NCBI RefSeq assembly: GCF_018403225.1
Contig: NZ_BOSG01000004.1
Location: forward strand, 434,001 to 498,000
DNA: 64,000 bases
Direction: 5' to 3'
Source: Paenibacillus sp. J23TS9
GTDB lineage: Bacteria > Bacillota > Bacilli > Paenibacillales > Paenibacillaceae
Shown here one piece after another: positions 41,549 to 51,093 of this stretch. Made by a program: the position numbers and the translations under genes. A model generated the notes under the pieces. It saw nothing but the letters and a program-made list of their open reading frames with translations, did not search any database and was not told where the DNA came from. Position 1 is the stretch's first letter, and each line of letters opens with the position of its first letter.

Positions 41549-41552
41549 TCAT

Positions 41553-42245
41553 CTACGATTCATATTTGCGGTGCTTTCTATACAGGATATATCTTCTGCC
41601 TGCATAATTCAACGGAACGCTCCACACATGCACCAGGCGGGTAAACGGCCACAGAGCGAAAATACCAAAACCCGCAAGCATATGAATTTTAAAAGACATC
41701 GGTACATTCTCCATCAGTGAAGCATCAGGCCGTAAAATAAACAGATCCCGGAACCAGACTGAAATGCTTTCCCGGTAATTGAAATCCGGCTGGATCGCAT
41801 TGGAAACCAGCGTACTGTACATCCCCATGAATACAATAAACAGCAGAAGAACATTGACGATCATATCGGATGCGGTGCTGAGCTGGCGGACATTTTTAAT
41901 CGTAAATCTACGGGAGGTGAGCAAAATCATACCCGCCAGCGTTAAGAAGCCGAACGCACTTCCGATATATACCGCCCCGATGTGATACATATGGTCACTG
42001 ACCCCTACCGCCTCCATCCAGGATTCGGGAATGCCAAGGCCTGCCACATGACCGCCGATGACCGGTATGATGCCCAGATGGAACATCAGGCTGCCCAGCT
42101 TAAGCTTCTTTTTCTCAATAAACTCGCTGGATTTTGCCGTCCAGTTGAATTGATCTGTGCGGTAGCGGTATATATGGCCGACTATGAAGACAGCAACACA
42201 AACGTAGGGAAAGATGACCCACAGAAACTGATCAATCATGCTCAT
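41553..42245 (-). CDS. narI: Respiratory nitrate reductase gamma subunit
   Basis: A 230-residue cytochrome b subunit with five membrane helices (IDQFLWVIFPYVCVAVFIVG, KLGSLMFHLGIIPVIGGHVA, GSAFGFLTLAGMILLTSRRF, MIVNVLLLFIVFMGMYSTLV, MSFKIHMLAGFGIFALWPFT). Histidines in the second and fifth helices are the heme ligands. It passes electrons from quinol to NarH. It overlaps narJ by 14 bases. Confidence 0.95.
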   Translation of the reverse strand: MSMIDQFLWVIFPYVCVAVFIVGHIYRYRTDQFNWTAKSSEFIEKKKLKLGSLMFHLGIIPVIGGHVAGLGIPESWMEAVGVSDHMYHIGAVYIGSAFGFLTLAGMILLTSRRFTIKNVRQLSTASDMIVNVLLLFIVFMGMYSTLVSNAIQPDFNYRESISVWFRDLFILRPDASLMENVPMSFKIHMLAGFGIFALWPFTRLVHVWSVPLNYAGRRYILYRKHRKYES

Positions 42246-42825
42246 GCGCGGCAGCCTCCTGAATGATGCATGCTTTGAACGTCTCGCGGAGACCTTGAAT
42301 GAGATGAAAATAAGGGCTTTTAAACTTTTCCAAAGCTTTCAGAAGATGATAGGTTCCGTCCTCCATGACCGCAATCATCAATTCCAGGCTTTCCGCTGCT
42401 TCTTTCTCATGTCCCCGCCACTGGGCAGCATACAAAAATTCACACATGAGGGGCAGGTAATCAGAGAGCTCCGAGCTCATGATATCCAGGCCGAACAGCT
42501 GATACGTCTCTTTAAGTCTGGCAAGCATCTGCCCACGTTCCCTGCCCTCCTCGAATTTAGAATATGTCATATATAAAGTAGACTTCTTCTGAAAATCAAA
42601 GGTCTGGACATACAGCTCCTCAATTTGTTCCATGCTGTATTCATGCATGAGTTCCCAGTAGGTTCGAATCGATGCATAGGCAGGATGGGAGGAGTCCAGC
42701 GACTCCTCCATGACTGACGGATGAAAATCCAGCTTTTCCGGATAGGTGAGCATCTGGGCAAAAAATCCGAACACATCTTTATATTCATGCAGCTTTCCGA
42801 AATTAATCACGCCAGATCCCCCCAT
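42232..42825 (-). CDS. narJ: Nitrate reductase assembly chaperone
   Basis: A 197-residue NarJ/TorD-type chaperone that helps put the molybdenum cofactor into NarG. The helical content is typical, with FGFFAQMLTYPEKLDFHPSV at the start and YTxSK-like FQKKSTLYMTYSKFEEGRER in the middle, the NarJ signature. The ATG at 42825 lies within the end of narH (23-base overlap). A GTG at 42810, preceded by GGGGGGAT, is an equally good start and would give the N-terminus MINFGKLHEY. A much longer upstream frame is antisense-free but lies wholly within narH and is rejected. Confidence 0.9.
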   Translation of the reverse strand: MGGSGVINFGKLHEYKDVFGFFAQMLTYPEKLDFHPSVMEESLDSSHPAYASIRTYWELMHEYSMEQIEELYVQTFDFQKKSTLYMTYSKFEEGRERGQMLARLKETYQLFGLDIMSSELSDYLPLMCEFLYAAQWRGHEKEAAESLELMIAVMEDGTYHLLKALEKFKSPYFHLIQGLRETFKACIIQEAAAHEHD

Positions 42826-44338
42826 AGAAGTTTTCTTCGTACAGTTCTTTGCCGCTCTTGCCCTGCGGGCTTGCCGGCCCACAGCCGCTGCAGCTTGACC
42901 CGAAGCCTTCCGAGCCTTGGGAACGGTAAACATCCATATGGCTTTCTTTATGTGAAGTAGGGACCACAAACCGGTCGTCGTATTTCGCAATCGCGAGAAG
43001 CCGGTACATCTGTTTCATTTGATGGGTGGTCAGACCGACCCGCGCGAGCCGCGACTCATCAAATTCTGTACCTGATGACTCGGCACGCATATAAGAGCGC
43101 ATCATGGCCATTTTTTGCAGGGCTTCCTTCACGGTAACGGTATCACCTGCCGTCAGCAGATTCGCCAAGTACTGGATCGGGGTGCGCATCTCTTCAATAG
43201 CCGGGAAAATCATGTCCGGGTTCTCGATCGAATCCCGGCCCTCAAAGTAGTTCATGATCGGACTGAGCGGCGGAACATACCATACCATGGGCAAAGTCCG
43301 GTACTCGGGGTGGAGCGGGAAGGCAAGCTTGTATTCGATGGCCAGTTTATATACCGGCGAATTTTGAGCTGCCTCAATCCATTCCTCCGTCAGACCGTCC
43401 TTGCGGGCCTGTTCAATAACCGCTGGATCATTTGGATCTAGGAACAAGCTGCACTGCGCCTCATATAAATCCTTTTCATCCGGTGTGGATGCAGCTTCCT
43501 GCACCCGGTCAGCATCATACAGCATAACGCCTAAATACCGGATGCGGCCCGTGCAGGTTTCTGAACATACCGTTGGCAGTCCTGCCTCAATTCTGGGGAA
43601 ACAGAAGGTACATTTCTCGGCCTTGTTCGTTTTCCAGTTGAAATATACCTTTTTGTAAGGGCAGCCTGTCATACAATACCGCCAGCCGCGGCAGGCCTCC
43701 TGGTCCACCAGTACAATGCCGTCCTCGTCCCGCTTATACATGGCTCCGGAAGGACATGATGCCACGCAGCTAGGATTAAGGCAGTGCTCGCACAGGCGGG
43801 GCAGGTACATCATGAATGCCTGTTCGAAGTTAAACTGAATTTCTTCTTCGATCTTCTCTATATTAGGATCCTTGGGTCCGGTCACATGCGCGCCAGCCAG
43901 ATCATCTTCCCAGTTCGGTCCCCATTCCAGATTCATCTTGTCACCGGTCACGGCAGAATGTGGACGGGCGACCGGCTGATGCTTCTTCTCCCCGGAATTC
44001 GTCAGATGTTCATAGTTATATGTCCATGGCTCATAGTAATCTTTCATTTCAGGCATATCGGGATTGTAAAAGATTTTGCCGAGCGCGATTTTGGACAGCC
44101 TGCTGCCGGATTTCAGCTGCAGCTTACCCTTTTTCAGCATCCAGCCTCCCTTGTACTTCTCCTGATCCTCCCACCGGACGGGATAGCCGATGCCCGGTTT
44201 CGTTTCTACGTTATTGAACCACATATATTCAGCCCCCGGACGGTTCGTCCAGGTGCTCTTGCAGGTCACGCTGCAGGTGTGGCAGCCAATGCATTTATCC
44301 AGATTCATGACCATGGCGACTTGTGCTTTAATCTTCAA
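42803..44338 (-). CDS. narH: Respiratory nitrate reductase beta subunit
   Basis: A 511-residue iron-sulfur subunit that carries four clusters. Ligand groups are in CIGCHTCSVTCKSTW (N-terminal), CEHCLNPSCVASCPSGAMY, CRGWRYCMTGCPYKKVYFN (the tryptophan marks the [3Fe-4S] site) and KCTFCFPRIEAGLPTVC. It passes electrons from NarI to NarG. The ATG overlaps the narG stop by 11 bases. Length agrees with the family. Confidence 0.97.
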   Translation of the reverse strand: MKIKAQVAMVMNLDKCIGCHTCSVTCKSTWTNRPGAEYMWFNNVETKPGIGYPVRWEDQEKYKGGWMLKKGKLQLKSGSRLSKIALGKIFYNPDMPEMKDYYEPWTYNYEHLTNSGEKKHQPVARPHSAVTGDKMNLEWGPNWEDDLAGAHVTGPKDPNIEKIEEEIQFNFEQAFMMYLPRLCEHCLNPSCVASCPSGAMYKRDEDGIVLVDQEACRGWRYCMTGCPYKKVYFNWKTNKAEKCTFCFPRIEAGLPTVCSETCTGRIRYLGVMLYDADRVQEAASTPDEKDLYEAQCSLFLDPNDPAVIEQARKDGLTEEWIEAAQNSPVYKLAIEYKLAFPLHPEYRTLPMVWYVPPLSPIMNYFEGRDSIENPDMIFPAIEEMRTPIQYLANLLTAGDTVTVKEALQKMAMMRSYMRAESSGTEFDESRLARVGLTTHQMKQMYRLLAIAKYDDRFVVPTSHKESHMDVYRSQGSEGFGSSCSGCGPASPQGKSGKELYEENFYGGIWRD

Positions 44339-47300
44339 GCCAATCCACCTCTTTCATTTTGCGGACAGCCACGTACACATCCCGTTGATTTCCGATCGGT
44401 CCATAGTAGTTAAACCCATAGCTAAGCTGAGCATATCCCCCGACCATCTGGGTCGGTTTTACATGTATTCTCGTCGGCGCATTGTGGCTGCCGCCGCGAT
44501 CCTTCGTGATCTCGGAGCCCGGAACATTGATATGCTTATCTTGAGCATGGTACATATACATCGTCCCTTTAGGCATCCGGTGGCTGACAACAGCCCGGGC
44601 GGTAACAACGCCATTGCGGTTGTATACTTCCAGCCAGTCGTTGTCCTGAATATCGTTCGCCGCCGCGTCATCATTGTTCAGCCATACAGTCGGACCACCG
44701 CGGAACAACGTCAGCATGTGCAGATTATCCTGGTAGGTGCTGTGGATGTTCCACTTGCCGTGCGGCGTCAGGTAACGGAGCACAAGCGTATCCTTGCCCC
44801 CGGTAATCTGCTTGTCGCGTGGACCGAACACCATGGGCGGAAGCGTTGGTTTATATACCGGAAGTGCTTCCCCGAACTGCAGGAAAATTTCATGATCGAT
44901 ATAAAAATGCTGTCTGCCGGTCAGTGTGCGGAAAGGCACCAGACGCTCAATATTCGTCGTGAACGGTGAATATCGTCTTCCCATTTTGTTCGATCCGCTG
45001 AATACCGGCGTTGGAATGACTTCACGCGGCTGGGCTGTAATGCTTTGAAATGTAATGCGCTCAGCTGCGCGGTCTGCAGAGATATCCTTCAATGCAACCC
45101 CAGTATCCTGCTCCGCAGATTCCCATGCACGCTGCGAAACTTTACCATTCGTGGCCGAAGATATATTCAAAATGGCATCTGCCGCATTCCTGGCGGTATG
45201 AAGCTTAGGCAGACCATTTTTGATCGTGTCATCATAATAGGTGCCGTTCATGCGTTTTAGCTCTTCATACTCCTCGGCAACCGAGAAGCTGACGCCATGC
45301 GCCCCCACTTTACCAGTAGCCAGGTTCGGGCCGAGCGTAACGAATTTGTCGTAGATTTTCGTGTAGTCCCGCTCCACCACCGTCAGGTTGGGCATTGTTT
45401 TACCAGGAATGGCTTCAATCTCGCCCTTGCGCCAATCCTTTACTTCTCCGTAAGGCTGGGCAATCTCGTTAATAGAGTCATGGGCCAGCGGTGTGGTCAC
45501 AAGATCTTTGTACACGCCGGGCAGATGTGTTTTAGCCATTTCCGAGAAGCTCTGGGCAATCGTTCTGTAAATATCCCAGTCCGAGCGTGATTCCCAGAGC
45601 GGATCCACTGCCGGATTAAATGGATGCACGAAAGGATGCATATCCGTTGAAGATAAATCCGTTTTTTCGTACCAGGTTGCTGCCGGGAGAACCACATCCG
45701 CATACATCGGGGTCGATGTCATCCGGAAATCAAGGGCAACGAGCAGATCCAGCTTGCCTTCTACATCGTCGCGCCAGACCATCTCCTCAGGCTTCTCATC
45801 TTCATTCGGTGTGGAGAGAAGACCATCCGATGCTCCAAGAAGATGCTTCATAAAATACTCCTGCCCCTTGGCGGAGCTCGAAATCAGGTTCGAACGCCAT
45901 ACAAACAGCGACCGCGGGAAGTTCTCCGGCGCATCCGGATCTTCAGCCGCAAATTGTGTATCCCCTGAGATGATTTGTTCCAGCGTATGCTTCACGATTT
46001 CTTCGTTGGTTGTTTTCCCCTGCTGCGCTGCTTCCTCTGCGAATGTCAGGCTGTTCTTGTTAAACTGCGGATAAGATGGAAGCCAGCCAAGTCTTGCAGC
46101 AAGCACGTTATAATCAGCCGGATGCTGGTAACGGATATCACCGCCCGTAGGCGATTTCAGGGAATCGGCACCCATTTCTTCGTATTTCCACTGATCCGTC
46201 GCAAAATAGAAGAACGATGTCGCGTTCTGCTGGCGCGGCGGTCCCTGCCAGTCCTTCGCAAAAGCAACCGTAGACCAGCCTTCGATCGGACGGCATTTTT
46301 CCTGTCCCACATAATGCGCCCAACCTCCGCCGTTCACCCCTTGTGATGCGGTCAGAATAACCAGATTCAGAATGGAGCGGTAGATCGTATCGCTGTTGAA
46401 CCAGTGGTTAATCCCCGCACCCATGATGATCATGGAGCGGCCTCCGGTATCCAGCGAATTTTGTGCAAACTCCCTGGCGATCTGAACCACGACCGATGCT
46501 TTCACTCCGGTTATGTTTTCCTGCCAGGCAGGTGTATAGAATGAACTCGCATCATCGTATCCGGCTGCTTCAAGCTTACTTCCAGTACGTGCGATTCCAT
46601 ACTGGCTCAGCATCAGATCGTAGACGGTGGCCGCTAAACGCTGCGTTCCGTCAGAGAGTTGAATCTTTTTTGCAGGGATTTTGCGTTCAAAGGTCCCATT
46701 CGCATTGTTATCAAAGAAAGGAAAGCTAATGTTATGCCACTGCGCCCCCTGCGGCTCCACTGACAGTGCCGGAGCAATAACGGATCCGTCTTCACGTTCA
46801 AGGATCAGATTCCATTTCTTATCCTGCTCCCAGCGTTGACCCATCGTGCCATTCGGAACCGTGATTTCATTCGTCACTTCATCGATAATCACCGGCTTCC
46901 ACTCGGCATGCTGTGAAGTATCTCCGAGATCACTCGCCCGCAGAAAGCGCCCTGCCTTATAACCACCCTCATGCTCATCCAGTAGAATGAGGAAAGGCAT
47001 ATCCGTATATTGTTTAGCGTAATTCAGGAACATCGGCTCCTGACGCTCATGATAAAATTCATTCAAAATGACATGCGTCATCGCCTGGGCAATCGCCGCG
47101 TCTGTTCCGGGATTCGGAGCCAGCCAGTTGTCTGCAAACTTGACGTTCTCTGCATAGTCCGGCGCGACCGATACCACCTTGGTGCCTTTGTAACGCACTT
47201 CGGTCATGAAGTGGGCATCCGGCGTCCGGGTTAAAGGTACATTGGAGCCCCACATGATCAGATAACCGGCATTGTACCAATCGCTTGATTCCGGCACATC

Positions 47301-48002
47301 CGTTTGCTCTCCCCAGATTTGTGGAGATGCAGGCGGCAAATCCGCATACCAGTCGTAGAAGCTCAGCATCTCGCCTCCAAGCAGGGAGATGAATCTGGCA
47401 CCTGACGCGTAACTGATCATCGACATGGCGGGAATAGGTGTAAACCCGGCAATCCGGTCAGGACCATATTTGCGAATCGTATATATTAACTGGGCGGAAA
47501 TCAGCTTTGTGGCATCCTGCCAGGATACACGTACATGGCCGCCTTTACCCCGCGCTTGTTTATAGGATTTGGATTTCTCCGGGTCTTCAACAATGCTGGC
47601 CCATGCTGCGATCGGGTCGCTGTGCTGGCTTAAAGCCTCATTCCACATACGCCATAAACGGCCGCGCATATAAGGATACTTCACACGCAGCGGACTGTAT
47701 TCATACCAGGAGAACGAGGCACCCCGCGGACATCCGCGCGGTTCAAATTCCGGCATATCAGGTCCGCAGGAAGGATAATCGATCTGCTGATTTTCCCAAG
47801 TGATGATGCCATTTTTCACGAACACCTTCCAGCTGCAGGAGCCTGTACAGTTCACGCCATGCGTCGTCCGCACGACTTTATCATGTGACCAGCGCTTGCG
47901 GTACATATCCTCCCACTCTCGGCTTTTTTCCTCGAGAACAGACCAGTTGTCTGAGTAGCTTTCTAATTTTTTGAAGAACTTCAGTCCCGACTTTCGTTTC
48001 AT
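44328..48002 (-). CDS. narG: Respiratory nitrate reductase alpha subunit
   Basis: A 1224-residue molybdopterin enzyme that reduces nitrate to nitrite on the inner face of the membrane. The N-terminal FS0 cluster motif is His48-Cys52-Cys56 (THGVNCTGSCSW), with a third cysteine in CPRGASFSWY. The Mo-ligand aspartate region is in GSNVPLTRTPDAHF and the guanine-dinucleotide segments follow. I start at ATG 48002; AAGGAG lies 12 bases upstream. An upstream in-frame extension of 100 codons runs through a terminator and is rejected. First gene of narGHJI. Confidence 0.97.
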   Translation of the reverse strand: MKRKSGLKFFKKLESYSDNWSVLEEKSREWEDMYRKRWSHDKVVRTTHGVNCTGSCSWKVFVKNGIITWENQQIDYPSCGPDMPEFEPRGCPRGASFSWYEYSPLRVKYPYMRGRLWRMWNEALSQHSDPIAAWASIVEDPEKSKSYKQARGKGGHVRVSWQDATKLISAQLIYTIRKYGPDRIAGFTPIPAMSMISYASGARFISLLGGEMLSFYDWYADLPPASPQIWGEQTDVPESSDWYNAGYLIMWGSNVPLTRTPDAHFMTEVRYKGTKVVSVAPDYAENVKFADNWLAPNPGTDAAIAQAMTHVILNEFYHERQEPMFLNYAKQYTDMPFLILLDEHEGGYKAGRFLRASDLGDTSQHAEWKPVIIDEVTNEITVPNGTMGQRWEQDKKWNLILEREDGSVIAPALSVEPQGAQWHNISFPFFDNNANGTFERKIPAKKIQLSDGTQRLAATVYDLMLSQYGIARTGSKLEAAGYDDASSFYTPAWQENITGVKASVVVQIAREFAQNSLDTGGRSMIIMGAGINHWFNSDTIYRSILNLVILTASQGVNGGGWAHYVGQEKCRPIEGWSTVAFAKDWQGPPRQQNATSFFYFATDQWKYEEMGADSLKSPTGGDIRYQHPADYNVLAARLGWLPSYPQFNKNSLTFAEEAAQQGKTTNEEIVKHTLEQIISGDTQFAAEDPDAPENFPRSLFVWRSNLISSSAKGQEYFMKHLLGASDGLLSTPNEDEKPEEMVWRDDVEGKLDLLVALDFRMTSTPMYADVVLPAATWYEKTDLSSTDMHPFVHPFNPAVDPLWESRSDWDIYRTIAQSFSEMAKTHLPGVYKDLVTTPLAHDSINEIAQPYGEVKDWRKGEIEAIPGKTMPNLTVVERDYTKIYDKFVTLGPNLATGKVGAHGVSFSVAEEYEELKRMNGTYYDDTIKNGLPKLHTARNAADAILNISSATNGKVSQRAWESAEQDTGVALKDISADRAAERITFQSITAQPREVIPTPVFSGSNKMGRRYSPFTTNIERLVPFRTLTGRQHFYIDHEIFLQFGEALPVYKPTLPPMVFGPRDKQITGGKDTLVLRYLTPHGKWNIHSTYQDNLHMLTLFRGGPTVWLNNDDAAANDIQDNDWLEVYNRNGVVTARAVVSHRMPKGTMYMYHAQDKHINVPGSEITKDRGGSHNAPTRIHVKPTQMVGGYAQLSYGFNYYGPIGNQRDVYVAVRKMKEVDWLED

Positions 48003-48074
48003 AGGACGCTTCAACTCCTTCTGTGTATATGACCATGATTGGGGAATCAAGGTGTCGTCCATTCGTATAACTTT

Positions 48075-48118
48075 ATTATGAGCGCCGCCTCTTACGGTTC
48101 CTATTAGGGAAACTCCTA
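48075..48118 (-). promoter_or_regulatory. Candidate narG promoter with NreC-like site
   Basis: On the minus strand a CATAAT -10 (48080-48075) has no good -35, which suggests activation. TAGGAGTTTCCCTA (48118-48105) lies upstream, resembling the AGGGAA-core repeats near narK, with another AGGGA at 48119-48127. I take it as a possible NreC site. Confidence 0.4.
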
Positions 48119-48263
48119 TATCCCTTCGAGAATTCCCTTGGTTGATGGGGGTAGATGGTGCTGGAGGGAATATGATTGTTTCGCTGTTTGGCAAGATGGT
48201 AAAAAAGCCTGGTGGAGACTGCTGCTTTTGCGCATGTTGCGGGGATGGTTTCCGGGTTCGGAC

Positions 48264-48300
48264 AAAAAAAGCCCCCTCTTCACCTTGTGAAGAAAGGGCC
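48264..48300 (-). terminator. Terminator between ric and narG
   Basis: On the minus strand GGCCC-TTT-CTTCA and TGAAG-AGG-GGGC pair around CAAGG, followed by seven T residues. Confidence 0.75.
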
Positions 48301-48326
48301 ATAATGATCGCCTGTATCCTTACGAA

Positions 48327-49025
48327 CTACACCGCGGCACGCATACGCTCGAACAGCACGTTGTTCTCCAGATGGATATGCTCGAAAGTATCCTTTTCAA
48401 GCATCGCCAGCCGCTGGTAAACGAGCCGGTACGTACCGCAGGCATCGGCGGGAGGAGCAAAATCACTGGTTATTTCCCGCAGCTCCTTCAGCAAGTCGCC
48501 TGCCTGCTCATGCTCCTGTTCCAGCTCGGACACATGCGGCTTAAGTTCCTCTGCGGCTTGGAGACTCGGATTGGAAACAAATTTCAAAATAAGCGGGAAT
48601 ACATTCAGATCCTCATCCTTAGTATGCTCCAGCAGCTCTTTGCTCAAATCCGCAAAAATCGCCTGCACTCTCAGCAGCTCAGGATGATGTTCGCCATGAA
48701 CACGGGCCAGCTTCGTCATATATGGTGTCAACGCTGGCAGCTCGTCTCGCAGAAAAGCATGATGCTTCTGCTGGATATATTCAATTAGCTCCGGTTCAGT
48801 CAGCTCACCGGGACGGCTCTCCTGGTAGTCAGCCATCTTGGTCTCCAGGGTCTTTATCTCTTCAAGAACAACAGCAGGGTCCAGCTTTCGTTTACACGCC
48901 GCTTCCTCCAGAGGAACCTTCCCCCCGCAGCAAAAATCAATGCGCAGTGCACGGAATAAATCTGCCGTTTGCGGTACAGCCGTTACGATATCGGACACTT
49001 GCGTTTCTAACGTGAATGAACTCAT
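48327..49025 (-). CDS. ric: Iron-sulfur cluster repair di-iron protein (ScdA/YtfE/RIC)
   Basis: A 232-residue protein. Residues 1-60 are the ScdA N-terminal domain with the conserved DFCCGGK (about residues 30-36). The rest is a hemerythrin-like four-helix bundle with metal-type histidines and glutamates (QQKHHAFLRDELPAL, HGEHHPELL, LEHTKDEDLNVFP, EQEHEQAGDLL, EHIHLENNVLFERM). It repairs iron-sulfur centres damaged by nitric oxide, which nitrate respiration makes. ATG 49025 follows GGAGG by 8 bases. It starts the nitrate island, and an FNR-like promoter precedes it. Confidence 0.93.
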   Translation of the reverse strand: MSSFTLETQVSDIVTAVPQTADLFRALRIDFCCGGKVPLEEAACKRKLDPAVVLEEIKTLETKMADYQESRPGELTEPELIEYIQQKHHAFLRDELPALTPYMTKLARVHGEHHPELLRVQAIFADLSKELLEHTKDEDLNVFPLILKFVSNPSLQAAEELKPHVSELEQEHEQAGDLLKELREITSDFAPPADACGTYRLVYQRLAMLEKDTFEHIHLENNVLFERMRAAV

Positions 49026-49083
49026 ATCAAGGACCTCCAAATAGTGGTTGGATGCGCAGAATGCTATTTCTGTTTACAGACCC

Positions 49084-49126
49084 AGTATAAGAAAATCCCG
49101 GCTCGGTTCGTGTGATTACAGTCATA
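49084..49126 (-). promoter_or_regulatory. FNR-dependent (class II) promoter of ric
   Basis: On the minus strand TATGACTGTAATCACA (49126-49111) fits TGTGA-N6-TCACA at 9 of 10 bases. A TATACT -10 (49089-49084) has its centre 32 bases from the box centre, the spacing expected when the box sits at -41.5. The start point would be near 49077. Confidence 0.6.
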
Positions 49127-49253
49127 ACGAAATTCAACGATCTGTGAACTTCTATTCTCTTTCGATCTCGATTCTCAAAATACTTTTTGTTGACGCTTAC
49201 AGTTACGATCTGCCATACTTGTATGGTAGTATGGAACAAAGGAGGTGACCAAG

Positions 49254-49937
49254 ATGGATGAAAGCATATTTCAACAATCCGGCTCGGCTGGCAGCGCCGT
49301 ATATCAGCAGCTCAAACAGCAGATTGTCAGCCTGGAGCTTGCGCCCGGCACCACCTTGTCCGAGAAAGAAACTTCATTAAACTTTCAGGTAAGCCGGACT
49401 CCTGTCCGCGAGAGTTTCGTCCGCTTGGCTCAAGAAGGACTTGTATGGGTTCTCCCCCAACGTGGAACCCGCGTATCGCTCATTGACTCGGATATGGTTG
49501 AAGAAGCCCGGTTTATGCGCGAGCAGTTGGAGAAGGCCGTGATCCGGCTCGCTTGCGAAGCTTTTCCTGCTGGCAATCTTGCAGCCCTGGAAAACAATCT
49601 CGCACAGCAGCATGAATCCACACAGCAGCATGACGGCAAAAAAATGTTCGAACTGGACGAGGCCTTTCACCGCATCCTGTTTGATGGCTGCCGCAAGAAC
49701 GGCACATGGAATGTCATTCAGCAGATGAATGCCCATCTCAACCGTACCCGTGTCCTTTGGCTTTGGACTGAACCTCATTGGGAGCTTCTCTATGAGCAGC
49801 ACCGGGAAATTTTCCTCGCTGTGAAGCAGAAGAATGCGGACCATGCCGAACAAATCATGAAGGAGCATATGCAACTCAGCATTGCCAACCTCCCCGTACT
49901 CAAGGAGCGCTTTCCCGAATATTTCAAATCATCCTGA
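49254..49937 (+). CDS. GntR-family regulator (FadR/UxuR type)
   Basis: A 227-residue protein. The N-terminal winged helix covers residues 8-75 (YQQLKQQIVSLELAPGTTLS, then SRTPVRESFVRLAQEGLVWV, LPQRGTRVS). The C-terminal FCD domain follows (MREQLEKAVIRLACEAF; FELDEAFHRILFDGC), with His residues that bind metal or a carboxylate sugar. It lies 67 bases before uxuA in the same direction and probably controls hexuronate use. ATG 49254 has AAGGAGG eight bases upstream. Confidence 0.9.
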   Translation: MDESIFQQSGSAGSAVYQQLKQQIVSLELAPGTTLSEKETSLNFQVSRTPVRESFVRLAQEGLVWVLPQRGTRVSLIDSDMVEEARFMREQLEKAVIRLACEAFPAGNLAALENNLAQQHESTQQHDGKKMFELDEAFHRILFDGCRKNGTWNVIQQMNAHLNRTRVLWLWTEPHWELLYEQHREIFLAVKQKNADHAEQIMKEHMQLSIANLPVLKERFPEYFKSS

Positions 49938-50004
49938 TGACCGGACAGCCAAAAGGCTACAGCTGGCTATCCCGATATTCATTACATGATAAGGTGGTGC
50001 AGGA

Positions 50005-51093
50005 ATGCGTATGGTATTCCGCTGGTTCGGCGAAGGGAACGACACCGTTTCGCTCGGCCAGATCAAACAAATTCCCGGAGTCGAAGGTATCGTATGGGCG
50101 CTGCATGATATCCCGGCTGGAGAAGCCTGGCCCATGGACAAAATCAATCAGGTCCGCGACCAGGCAGCAGCATATAACTTCCACCTGAACGTGGTCGAAA
50201 GCGTCAATGTGCATGAAGATATTAAGCTCGGTCTCCCGAGCCGTGATCCATATATTCAAAACTACATCACTACGATCGAACGGCTGGCCCAGGTTGGTGT
50301 TAAAGTGATCTGCTATAATTTCATGCCGATTTTCGATTGGGCACGTACCGATTTACATAAACGTATGGATGATGGTTCAACCGCACTCTTTTTTGAAAAA
50401 TCCAAGATCAGCGATATCGATCCATTCGAGCTTGTAAAAGGGATTAATCAAAACAGCAAACTCACCATGCCGGGATGGGAGCCGGAGCGTCTTGCGCATC
50501 TGACCTCTCTGTTCAAGGCTTACAAAGGGGTTTCTTCCGAGGAGCTATGGGGGAACCTCAAGTACTTCCTTAAAGCCGTTGTTCCGGTTGCGGAACGCTG
50601 CGGTATTCAAATGGCCATCCATCCGGATGATCCGCCTTGGCCGATATTTGGTCTGCCCCGCATCATTACCGGTCAGGAAAGCCTGCGCCGCCTGCTCTCG
50701 CTGGTGGACAGCCCGTCCAATGGTATTACGCTGTGCAGCGGTTCGCTGGGTGCCAATCCGGACAACGACATTGTGTCCATGATTAACGAGTTCCATGACC
50801 GCATTCCCTTTGCCCATATCCGTAATGTCCGCGTGTATGAAAATGGTGATTTCATCGAGACATCCCACCGCACCCAAGACGGAACCGTTGATATTGCAGG
50901 AATCGTCAAAGCCTATCACGACAATGGTTTTGAAGGTTATGCCAGACCGGATCACGGCCGCCATCTATGGGACGAGGAATGCCGCCCGGGTTACGGACTG
51001 TATGACCGCGCTCTCGGTATCATGTATCTTTGGGGTCTATGGGACGCTCTGGAGCGAGTTCAACCCCTTCATAGGAAAGAGGGATCTGTATGA
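50005..51093 (+). CDS. uxuA: Mannonate dehydratase
   Basis: A 362-residue enzyme that converts D-mannonate to 2-keto-3-deoxygluconate. The start [20 protein letters not shown] and motifs [36 protein letters not shown] and [14 protein letters not shown], are UxuA signatures, with the metal ligands in the last two. GGTGGTGCAGG precedes the ATG. The stop overlaps the ATG of the SDR gene by 4 bases. Confidence 0.96.
   Translation: MRMVFRWFGEGNDTVSLGQIKQIPGVEGIVWALHDIPAGEAWPMDKINQVRDQAAAYNFHLNVVESVNVHEDIKLGLPSRDPYIQNYITTIERLAQVGVKVICYNFMPIFDWARTDLHKRMDDGSTALFFEKSKISDIDPFELVKGINQNSKLTMPGWEPERLAHLTSLFKAYKGVSSEELWGNLKYFLKAVVPVAERCGIQMAIHPDDPPWPIFGLPRIITGQESLRRLLSLVDSPSNGITLCSGSLGANPDNDIVSMINEFHDRIPFAHIRNVRVYENGDFIETSHRTQDGTVDIAGIVKAYHDNGFEGYARPDHGRHLWDEECRPGYGLYDRALGIMYLWGLWDALERVQPLHRKEGSV

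Noticed and set aside
43784..44413. 209-codon frame opposite narH
   Set aside because: Antisense to the NarH cysteine motifs; no start signal.
48003..48302. 100-codon N-terminal extension of narG
   Set aside because: It would read through the ric terminator and the narG promoter; the conserved NarG start is at 48002.
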